This document shows positions 8,271 through 14,840 of a stretch of DNA of 64,000 nt, one piece after another. The DNA is taken from the NCBI GenBank assembly GCA_963793785.1, contig CAWCBH010000003.1:1240001-1304000 (forward strand), read 5' to 3'. Position numbers and translations under genes: made by a program. Position 1 is the stretch's first letter. Every line of letters begins with the position of its first letter. Below the pieces are notes generated by a model. The model saw nothing but the letters and a program-made list of their open reading frames with translations, did not search any database and was not told where the DNA came from. Source of the DNA: CAWCBH01 sp963793785 (GTDB lineage Bacteria > Actinomycetota > Thermoleophilia > Solirubrobacterales > 70-9).

Positions 8271-9335
8271 ATGAGCCACGCGAGCCTGTTCCCATCAGAG
8301 CTGACCGCCTTGCGCACGGCGGGCCTCCTCGTCGCGGCGGGGATCGTCGCCTTCGCGCTGATCCGGCGCCGCTCGCTGCGAAACGTCGACGTCCTGATCC
8401 TGCTGGCGGCCGGTGCCGGGCTGGCGATCGTCTCCGGCACCGAGCTGACCGACGAGCTGCTGGAACGTTTCTCGTTTGAGCGCGGCAACGGCGGCCGCAT
8501 CCTCGGGCTGGCCGTGTTCGCGATCTTCGTCCTCTTCGGGCTGATCCTGCGGGCGCTCGCCCAGGCGGGACGAAACTCGCGCGAGCTCTCGGCCGTTCTC
8601 GAGGGCCTGGCGGCGGACGAGTTCCGCCAGGCCGACCTGCCGCGCCGGTTCGCCGACAAGGTCGCGGTCCTGATCCCGGCCTACAACGAAGCCGAGAACA
8701 TCGGCTTTGTCCTCGACCGGATTCCGGCCGAGGTCTGCGGGCGCCCGACCGAGGTCCTCGTCGTCGACGACGGCTCCCGCGACGGGACCGGCGACATCGC
8801 CGCGACGCGCGGCGCCGCGGTGTCGCGCCACGTGATCAACCGCGGCGGCGGCGCGGCGCTGCGGACCGGCTACCGCTTGATGGTCGACTCGCAGGCCGAG
8901 ATCGTCGTCACCCTGGACTCCGACGGCCAGCACCTGCCGGCGGAGATGGAGCGGCTCGTGAAGCCGGTGCTCGACGGCGAGGTCGACGTCGCCCACGGCT
9001 CCCGCGTCCTCGGGCACGCCGACCGCAATCACCGCTCGCGTGAGCTGGGGATCGTCTTCTTCAACCGCGTCGTCTCCTTCATCACCCGCACCCACGTCAC
9101 CGACTGCTCGAACGGCTACCGCGCCGTCCGCACCACGGTCCTGCCCCAGCTCGTCCTGCGCCAGGAGCAGTTCCACACCTCCGAGTTCATGATCGAGGCG
9201 ATCAAGCGCGGCGTTCCCGCCAAGGAGGTGCCGGTGACGGTGGAGCGGCGCCTGCACGGGCACTCCAAGAAGCCGGCAGTCGTCCGCTACGGGCTCGGCT
9301 TCGCGAACGCGATCGTCCGCACCTGGCTGCGCTAG
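8271..9335 (+). CDS. Glycosyltransferase family 2 with N-terminal DUF2304 membrane domain
   Basis: 354 aa. Residues 1-105 carry three hydrophobic helices in DUF2304 style. Residues from about 120 are a cytoplasmic GT2 domain: VAVLIPAYNEAENIGFVLD, VVDDGSRDGT, then the DXD-type TLDSDGQH, and an RRLHGHSKK region toward the end. The closest functional model is polyprenyl-phosphate glucose/mannose synthase (DPM1-like), which would feed the GT39-like genes just upstream (20-nt gap, same strand). The usual acceptor lipid and sugar are inferred, not visible. ATG 8271 is the first start after the upstream gene and leaves the DUF2304 intact. Confidence 0.85.
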   Translation: MSHASLFPSELTALRTAGLLVAAGIVAFALIRRRSLRNVDVLILLAAGAGLAIVSGTELTDELLERFSFERGNGGRILGLAVFAIFVLFGLILRALAQAGRNSRELSAVLEGLAADEFRQADLPRRFADKVAVLIPAYNEAENIGFVLDRIPAEVCGRPTEVLVVDDGSRDGTGDIAATRGAAVSRHVINRGGGAALRTGYRLMVDSQAEIVVTLDSDGQHLPAEMERLVKPVLDGEVDVAHGSRVLGHADRNHRSRELGIVFFNRVVSFITRTHVTDCSNGYRAVRTTVLPQLVLRQEQFHTSEFMIEAIKRGVPAKEVPVTVERRLHGHSKKPAVVRYGLGFANAIVRTWLR

Positions 9336-9357
9336 CTGGCCGCGCCCAGGGCCCGAA

Positions 9358-9639
9358 TCAGACTTGCGGGTGGCGAACCTCGGACGGGTCGGGGAGGTAG
9401 AGGTCGGTGCCGCAGCGCGGGCAGACCTGCACGTAGAGCTTCAGCACCTTGCCGCAGGTCGGGCATTGCCGCTCCGGCTCGAGCTTTTCGGAGCGATGGA
9501 GGAAGACCGCGATCAACCCGGCGATCGGCAGCACCGCGCCGATCGCGAACCAGAGGAAGAAGGAGCTGCCCTTGCTGCGGCCGACGATCGCGGTCGCGAG
9601 ACCGAAGGTCAGGGCGATGAACAGGTACTCGAGGCCCAC
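9358..9639 (-). CDS. Small membrane protein with C-terminal zinc ribbon
   Basis: 93 aa. Two hydrophobic segments (about residues 3-18 and 27-47) are followed by a zinc ribbon with CPTC at 59-62 and CPRC at 73-76. The GTG start at 9639 gives the compact two-helix protein; no Shine-Dalgarno is obvious. It lies 38 nt downstream of the NDH-2 gene in the same direction, possibly co-transcribed. No function is known to me; the fold suggests a membrane-anchored metal-binding or protein-contact module. Confidence 0.7.
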   Translation of the reverse strand: MGLEYLFIALTFGLATAIVGRSKGSSFFLWFAIGAVLPIAGLIAVFLHRSEKLEPERQCPTCGKVLKLYVQVCPRCGTDLYLPDPSEVRHPQV

Positions 9640-9677
9640 CGCTACATTCTCGCGCCCGGGGCGCGTCGGGCGGGCGC

Positions 9678-10994
9678 CTAGCGGGCGACCGGGCGGTGCG
9701 AGCCGCCCGCCTCGTAGACCTCCGCCCGCAGCGGTTCCGGGTGGCCGATCGAGCCGACCTCGGCGAGGTCGCGCCGGAAGGGCAGGCTGACGGTCCAGTC
9801 GACGACCGCCCGCACCTTGCGCGAGAGGCCCGGGATCTGACTCATGTGGTAGGTGCGGGCCAGCCACCAGGCCGGGAAGCCGCTGAACGTGCGCCGCCCG
9901 ATCCGCCCCACCGCCTTGTAGCGGCCGAGGTTGACGAAGGCCGCCTTGCCGCGGTATTGGAAGCGCTGAGGTGAGCCGATCCCGAGCGCGGCGGCGATGT
10001 TGCGGGCCGCAACCGGTCCCTGTCGCACGGCGTGCTGGGCAGTCGGCGGGCAAAGGCCGCCGGAGGGGTCCGGGGCGGCGGCGCAATCGCCGATCGCCCA
10101 GACGGAGTCCATCCCGCGTACCCGCAGGTACTCGTCGACGGGAACGCGGCCACGGTCATCGAGGGGCACGGCGAGGTTGCGAAGGCTCGGGTGCGCGGTG
10201 ACCCCGGCGGTCCAGACGGCGGTCCGGGTCGGCAGCGTCTCGCCGGTCGAGAGCCGGGCGCTTTCGGCGGTCAGCTCCTCCAGCGTCGTCCCGAGGCGGA
10301 TGTCGATTCCGCGGCCGCGCAGCTCGCGCAGGGCGTAGTCGGCCAGCCGTGCGTCGATCTCCGGCAGCACTCGGTCGGACGCCTCGACCAGCACCCAGCG
10401 CATCCCGTGCAGGCGGGCCCGCGGGTAGCTCTCCATCGCGTCGGCGGCGAAGTCCTGCAACTCCGCCAGCGCCTCGAGGCCGGCGTATCCGCCGCCGACG
10501 AAGACGTAGGTCAGCAGCTGCTCCTGGCGAACCGGATCCTCGGTCGCGTTGGCCGCCTCCAGTGTCTCGACGACGTGGTTGCGCAGCCAGATCGCATCGG
10601 CCAGGCTCTTGAACCCGATCGCGTGCTCGGCGAGCCCCGGCACCGGCAAGACTCTCGAGACCGACCCCAGCGCCAGCAGCAGCTGGTCATAGCGCAGCTC
10701 CTCGGTCTCTCCCTCGTGGCCGCGCAACTCGACGGTCCGCGTCGCCGGGTCGTGGGAGTCGATCGCGCCGATACGCAGATATGTGCGGTGGAGAATCTCC
10801 CGCAGCGGCGTGACGACGTGGCGCGGCTCCAGCGTGCCCGCCGCAGCCTCGGGCAGGAACGGCGTGTAGAGCATGAAGTTGACGTCGTTGACGAGGATCA
10901 GCCGCGCCGACTGGCGCGGCAGCAGCCGCTCCAGCTCGCGAGCGGCACTGGCGCCGGCGAATCCGCCCCCGGCGATGACGACGTTGTTGGCCAT
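9678..10994 (-). CDS. ndh: Type II NADH dehydrogenase (NDH-2), FAD-dependent
   Basis: Single-subunit, non-proton-pumping NADH:quinone oxidoreductase on the inner face of the membrane, passing electrons to (mena)quinone. 438 aa. The N-terminal FAD motif is VIAGGGFAGASAARELERLL (residues 5-24), and a second dinucleotide motif FVGGGYAGLEALAEL binds NADH. The late FAD motif VWAIGDCAAAPD and a quinone-side QHAVRQGPVAARNIAAAL follow. The ATG at 10994 has a TAAGCT box 6 nt upstream, and a 19-bp perfect inverted repeat covers the -35 region, so expression is probably controlled by a dedicated regulator. NDH-2 genes are often redox-regulated (Rex), but the half-site here differs from the Rex consensus. 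Confidence 0.9.
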   Translation of the reverse strand: MANNVVIAGGGFAGASAARELERLLPRQSARLILVNDVNFMLYTPFLPEAAAGTLEPRHVVTPLREILHRTYLRIGAIDSHDPATRTVELRGHEGETEELRYDQLLLALGSVSRVLPVPGLAEHAIGFKSLADAIWLRNHVVETLEAANATEDPVRQEQLLTYVFVGGGYAGLEALAELQDFAADAMESYPRARLHGMRWVLVEASDRVLPEIDARLADYALRELRGRGIDIRLGTTLEELTAESARLSTGETLPTRTAVWTAGVTAHPSLRNLAVPLDDRGRVPVDEYLRVRGMDSVWAIGDCAAAPDPSGGLCPPTAQHAVRQGPVAARNIAAALGIGSPQRFQYRGKAAFVNLGRYKAVGRIGRRTFSGFPAWWLARTYHMSQIPGLSRKVRAVVDWTVSLPFRRDLAEVGSIGHPEPLRAEVYEAGGSHRPVAR

Positions 10995-11000
10995 ACCCGC

Positions 11001-11006
11001 AGCTTA
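11001..11006 (-). promoter_or_regulatory. ndh: -10 box TAAGCT, leaderless start of ndh
   Basis: TAAGCT on the minus strand ends 6 nt before the ATG of ndh, with no ribosome binding site between. A TTGTAA sequence in the palindrome just upstream stands about 19 nt away and could serve as -35. Confidence 0.5.
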
Positions 11007-11012
11007 GCGAGC

Positions 11013-11031
11013 TTGTAACACATTGTTACAA
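11013..11031. promoter_or_regulatory. Palindromic operator TTGTAAC-N5-GTTACAA upstream of ndh
   Basis: A perfect 7-bp inverted repeat separated by 5 nt (ACATT), centred 28 nt upstream of the ndh ATG and overlapping the expected -35 region. It stands out as AT-rich in GC-rich DNA. Position and symmetry fit a dimeric repressor site (TetR-, GntR- or Rex-like). Rex sites read TTGTGA...TCACAA, so a match to Rex is only partial. The binding protein is unknown. Confidence 0.65.
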
Positions 11032-11055
11032 AGTGCCGGAAGTAACTTGCCCCCG

Positions 11056-11106
11056 CGAACTGTGTCCCGTTACCCCCGCCTGGCGACGACCAGGGGACAC
11101 AGTTCG
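11056..11106. repeat. Long inverted repeat downstream of gatB
   Basis: CGAACTGTGTCCC (11056-11068) is perfectly complementary to GGGACACAGTTCG (11094-11106). A nested hairpin CCTGG-cgacga-CCAGG occupies 11079-11094. The element lies between the gatB stop (11116) and the ndh operator. It could be a gatB transcription terminator without a U-tract, or a mobile or REP-type intergenic element. No second copy was noticed in this window. Confidence 0.7.
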
Positions 11107-11115
11107 GGCCGGCGG

Positions 11116-12561
11116 TTAGAGGTCGAGTTGCTCGCGGATCAGGCGGTTGACCTCGCCGCCGTCGGCGCGGCCCTTGGTCTCCCGCATCACCGCGCCGACG
11201 ATCACCCCGATTGCCTTCTGGTTGCCGGAGCGAACCTGCTCTGCGGCCTCGGGGTTGGCTTCGACCGCCCCCGCGACGATTGCCTCCAGCTCGGAGGCGT
11301 CGGAGATCTGGAGAAGCCCCTCCCGCTCCGCAAGCTCCTCAGGGTTCAGGCCTGTCCCATCCTCGGTCACGTAGAGGCCAAGGATCTGGCGGCCAGCCTG
11401 GTGCGATAGCTGCTTGCTCTGGACCATGCGGATCAGATGCGAGAGCAAGTCCGGTTTGAGGCTCGTTTCCGTCACCTCCACCTTGCCTGTCTGTCGGAGT
11501 GCAGCAGCGAGCTCTCCGGTAATCCAATTCGCCGCCACACGCGGTTGAACTTCGTCGGAGGCCGCCAGCACCGCCTCGAAGAAGCTGGCTCGGCCCGGGT
11601 CTGCTGCAAGTCGCATTGCTTCATCGGATGCAAGACCCATTTCCGCGTAGCGCTGCGCCCGCGCCGCCGGAAGCTCGGGCAGCGCCTCCCGGGCAGCCCG
11701 AAGCATCTCCTCGGTCGGTGCCAGCGGCACCAGGTCGGGCTCGGGGAAGTAGCGGTAGTCGTGCGCTTCCTCCTTCGAGCGCAGCGGCGTCAGCGCGCCG
11801 CTGGCGGGATCGAAGTGCAGGGTCTCCTGGACGACCGGCTCGCCAGCCTCGATCAGCTGCCGCTGGCGGGCAAGCTCGGCCTCGATTCCGCGCTCGAGGA
11901 ACCGAAAGCTGTTCATGTTCTTCAGCTCGGTCTTGGTGCCGAGCTCGGAGGCGCCGCTCGGGCGTACGGAGACGTTGGCGTCGACGCGCAGGCTCCCCTC
12001 CTCCATGTTCACGTCCGAGACGCCGAGCTGGCGGATCGTCGTCCGCAGCAGCTGCGACCACTCCCTGGCCTCCGGGGCGCTGCGGAGGTCGGGCTCGGAG
12101 ACGATCTCGACCAGCGGTGTGCCGCCGCGGTTGAAGTCGACCAGCGAAGCGCCGGAGCCGTGGATTCGCCCCGACTCGCCGACGTGGATCATCTTCGCGG
12201 CGTCCTCCTCGAGGTGGACGCGGTGAATCCGTACCTCGCCCAGCCTTCCTCCTGAGGCAAGCGGGATGTCGTACTGGCTGATCTGGTACGCCTTCGGGTT
12301 GTCGGGATAGAAGTAGTTCTTGCGGTGGAAGATCGACCGCGGGGCGACTTCGCATTCCAGCGCCGCCGCGATCTGCAGCGCGTAGCGGATCGCCTTCTCG
12401 TTGGGGACCGGAAGGACGCCCGGGTGAGCGAGGCAGACGGGACAGGTGTGGACGTTGGGCTCGTCCCCGAAGGAGAGCTCGCAGCCGCAGAACATCTTCG
12501 TCCGGGTCGAGAGCTGAACGTGGATCTCAAGTCCGATCACCGGCTCCAGGTCAGCCGCCAT
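11116..12561 (-). CDS. gatB: Aspartyl/glutamyl-tRNA amidotransferase subunit B
   Basis: Kinase and tRNA-binding subunit of GatCAB, which converts misacylated Glu-tRNA(Gln) and Asp-tRNA(Asn) to Gln- and Asn-tRNA. 481 aa, family length. The N-terminus has PVIGLEIHVQLSTRTKMFCGC, and the zinc-binding Cys set continues in HTCPVCLAHPGVLPVPN. The C-terminal YqeY-like domain ends at residue 481. The ATG at 12561 lies inside the end of gatA (11-nt overlap), indicating translational coupling. Order is gatC-gatA-gatB. Confidence 0.97.
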   Translation of the reverse strand: MAADLEPVIGLEIHVQLSTRTKMFCGCELSFGDEPNVHTCPVCLAHPGVLPVPNEKAIRYALQIAAALECEVAPRSIFHRKNYFYPDNPKAYQISQYDIPLASGGRLGEVRIHRVHLEEDAAKMIHVGESGRIHGSGASLVDFNRGGTPLVEIVSEPDLRSAPEAREWSQLLRTTIRQLGVSDVNMEEGSLRVDANVSVRPSGASELGTKTELKNMNSFRFLERGIEAELARQRQLIEAGEPVVQETLHFDPASGALTPLRSKEEAHDYRYFPEPDLVPLAPTEEMLRAAREALPELPAARAQRYAEMGLASDEAMRLAADPGRASFFEAVLAASDEVQPRVAANWITGELAAALRQTGKVEVTETSLKPDLLSHLIRMVQSKQLSHQAGRQILGLYVTEDGTGLNPEELAEREGLLQISDASELEAIVAGAVEANPEAAEQVRSGNQKAIGVIVGAVMRETKGRADGGEVNRLIREQLDL

Positions 12562-13996
12562 CCGCGCCCCCCGGTCGGGCCTCGAAGCCGATCCCGCTCT
12601 CGAGGGCGAACGCGGCTTCGAGCAGCTGCTGCTCGCCGAAAGCGGGGGCGGCGATCTGGAAGCCGACCGGCAGCCTCGGCCCGCCCCCGTCCGGCTCGGC
12701 GAGGCCGGCCGGGATCGAGATCGCCGGAATCCCGGCCAGCGACATCGGCACGGTGAAGTAGTCGTTCAGGTACATCGCCAGCGGGTCGTCGGTCTTCTCT
12801 CCGAGGCCGAAGGCGACCGAGGGCGAGGTCGGGGTGACGACGAAGTCGAAGCGCTCGAAAGCGGCCTCGAAGTCGGACGCGATTCGGGTGCGGACCCGCT
12901 GGGCGCGACCGTAGTAGGCGTCGTAGTAGCCCGAAGAGAGGGCGTAGGTCCCGAGCATGATCCGCCGCCTGACCTCGGCTCCGAAGCCGTCGGCGCGGGT
13001 CGTCTCATACATCGCGATCAGGTCGCCGGCGTCGGACCGGCGGCCGTAGCGGACCCCGTCGTAGCGGGCCAGATTCGCCGAGGCCTCGGCTGGGGCGATC
13101 ACGTAGTAGGCGGAGATCCCGTGCTCGGCGTGCGGCAGCGAGGCATCCTCGATCTCGCCGCCCAGCGACTCGATCGTCCGAAGGGTCGCCTCGAAGACCT
13201 CGCGAACCCCGGCCTCGATTCCCTCCTCGCCGAGCCCCTCCGGGACGCCGAATCGCAGCCCCGAGAGGTCCTCGCGGCTCGGAGCGCGGACGCCGCCCTC
13301 GATCCCGACTGAGGTCGAATCGCAGTCGTCGCGACCCTCCATCGCCGCCAGCAGCAGCGCCGCGTCGGTGACGTCGCGGGTCAGCGGGCCGCACTGGTCC
13401 AGCGAGGAGGCGAAGGCGATCATCCCGTAGCGCGAGACGGCTCCATAGGTCGGCTTCAGCCCGACGATCCCGCACAGCGCTGCCGGCTGGCGGATCGAGC
13501 CGCCGGTGTCGGTTCCGATCGCGCACGGCGCCAGGGCGCCGGCAACCGCGGCGGCCGAGCCCCCCGAGGATCCGCCGGGGACGCGCCCCCGGTCCCAGGG
13601 GTTCAGCACCGGCCCGAAGGCCGAGTTCTCGTTCGAGGAGCCCATCGCGAACTCGTCCATGTTCGTCTTCCCCAGCACTCCCGCGCCGGCCTCTCGCAAC
13701 CGCCGCACGGCCGTGGCCGTGTAGGGCGGCTCATAGCCGTCGAGGATCTTCGAGCCGGCGGTGGTGGCGATTCCTTCGGTGCAGAAGATGTCCTTGACCG
13801 CGACCGGGACGCCGGCCAGAGCGCCGGAGCCGTCAGCGGTCGCCGGCCCCGGACCGTCGCCAACGGTCAGATAGGCGTTCAACTCGTCTCTGCTGGCCGC
13901 CTCCGCCCAGGCCGTCCGGTATTCGTCCCCGCCGAGATCGCCGGCGGCGATGCGGGCGGCCGCCTCGGCGACCGTCAGCTCGAGCAGCTCGCTCAT
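12551..13996 (-). CDS. gatA: Aspartyl/glutamyl-tRNA amidotransferase subunit A
   Basis: Glutaminase subunit of GatCAB; it releases ammonia from glutamine and channels it to GatB. 481 aa. The amidase-signature triad is visible: the Lys in VAVKDIF, the cis-Ser in SSGGSAAAVAG and the Ser nucleophile in TDTGGSIRQPAALCG. The start lies 3 nt after the gatC stop, and the 3' end overlaps gatB by 11 nt. Confidence 0.97.
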   Translation of the reverse strand: MSELLELTVAEAAARIAAGDLGGDEYRTAWAEAASRDELNAYLTVGDGPGPATADGSGALAGVPVAVKDIFCTEGIATTAGSKILDGYEPPYTATAVRRLREAGAGVLGKTNMDEFAMGSSNENSAFGPVLNPWDRGRVPGGSSGGSAAAVAGALAPCAIGTDTGGSIRQPAALCGIVGLKPTYGAVSRYGMIAFASSLDQCGPLTRDVTDAALLLAAMEGRDDCDSTSVGIEGGVRAPSREDLSGLRFGVPEGLGEEGIEAGVREVFEATLRTIESLGGEIEDASLPHAEHGISAYYVIAPAEASANLARYDGVRYGRRSDAGDLIAMYETTRADGFGAEVRRRIMLGTYALSSGYYDAYYGRAQRVRTRIASDFEAAFERFDFVVTPTSPSVAFGLGEKTDDPLAMYLNDYFTVPMSLAGIPAISIPAGLAEPDGGGPRLPVGFQIAAPAFGEQQLLEAAFALESGIGFEARPGGADGG

Positions 13997-13999
13997 CTC

Positions 14000-14290
14000 C
14001 TAGGCCTCGGCCTGGGGCGAGGGCACCCGAAAGGCACCCTCGGCGGGATCCGGCGCCGGTCGCAGGATCTCCTCCTTGGGCCAGCTGGGCCGGGGCTCGT
14101 CGGGCCGCAGGACGTTCTCGAGCTCGACCACGTGCGAGGTGGGCGGCACCTCGTCGAGGTCGAGCCGGGCGATCCGGTCGACGTGCTCGAGGATCGAGGA
14201 GAGCTCTTGCGACATCACCTCGACCTCCTCCTCGGAGAGGCGCAGCCGGGCCAGGCGGGCAACGTGGAGGACCTGCTCGCGGTCGATCAC
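14000..14290 (-). CDS. gatC: Aspartyl/glutamyl-tRNA amidotransferase subunit C
   Basis: Small stabilising subunit of GatCAB. 96 aa, the family length, with the helical N-terminus VLHVARLARLRLSEEEVE and the ending typical of GatC with VLRPDEPRPSWPKEEIL. GTG 14290 is chosen over the longer upstream reading because it matches the family start and has TAGAAT 7 nt upstream. First gene of the gatCAB operon, divergent from the membrane protein at 14337. Confidence 0.93.
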   Translation of the reverse strand: MIDREQVLHVARLARLRLSEEEVEVMSQELSSILEHVDRIARLDLDEVPPTSHVVELENVLRPDEPRPSWPKEEILRPAPDPAEGAFRVPSPQAEA

Positions 14291-14297
14291 AGCGGGG

Positions 14298-14303
14298 ATT
14301 CTA
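14298..14303 (-). promoter_or_regulatory. -10 box TAGAAT, leaderless start of gatCAB
   Basis: TAGAAT on the minus strand ends exactly 7 nt before the GTG of gatC with no Shine-Dalgarno between: a textbook leaderless arrangement. Confidence 0.55.
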
Positions 14304-14320
14304 GGAACGGGCGCGCCGGA

Positions 14321-14326
14321 TAGAGT
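14321..14326 (+). promoter_or_regulatory. -10 box TAGAGT for the 14337 gene
   Basis: TAGAGT ends 10 nt before ATG 14337, forming a compact divergent promoter pair with the gatC box only 17 nt away. Confidence 0.4.
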
Positions 14327-14336
14327 CCGCGCCGGC

Positions 14337-14780
14337 ATGCGGGGCGAGAAGGCCGAGAAGTTCGTCGTCGCCAACCTGCGGCTGCTCGCGGCCAGCTTCG
14401 CGCTCGTCGGCTTCCTCTTCATCGCCTTCCCCGACGGCGTCCTCGACGTGATCTCCGATCTCGGCGACGAGATCGGGGACTTCACCCGCGCACCCGAGAC
14501 CGAGGAGAAGCTCTGGCTTGCGCTCGGCTTCGCCTACATGGTCGTGATCACCGGCATCTGCCTGGTCGTGCAGGCCGATGTGCCCCGTTACCGGCCGCTG
14601 TTGCTGGTCCTGGCGGCAGGCAAGGCCGCCTCCTCGCTCGCCGCCCTGGGGTTCTACCTATTCGACTCCGACGTCTTCATCTACCTGCTCAACTTCCTCG
14701 TCGACGGCTTCCTGGTCTTCGCAGCGCTTTGGCTTTGGTCGCTGTCCGGCCGCATCGGCCGCCCCCCCGCTCCGGGCTGA
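14337..14780 (+). CDS. Unknown four-helix membrane protein
   Basis: 147 aa; I do not recognise the family. Hydrophobic helices lie at about residues 12-32, 62-82, 88-108 and 115-138. A charged loop with DLGDEIGDFTRAPETEEK separates the first two. Its TGA stop is directly followed, in the same reading frame, by sequence that looks like the N-terminus of the GMC oxidoreductase, with no ATG, GTG or TTG in between. The two genes are therefore in one transcript and possibly translationally linked. Confidence 0.72.
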   Translation: MRGEKAEKFVVANLRLLAASFALVGFLFIAFPDGVLDVISDLGDEIGDFTRAPETEEKLWLALGFAYMVVITGICLVVQADVPRYRPLLLVLAAGKAASSLAALGFYLFDSDVFIYLLNFLVDGFLVFAALWLWSLSGRIGRPPAPG

Positions 14781-14840
14781 AGGCGTGCGCCGGGGCTCAG
14801 CGCCGCCGAGCTGAGAACCCTGAGCGCGATCTGCGAGGCG

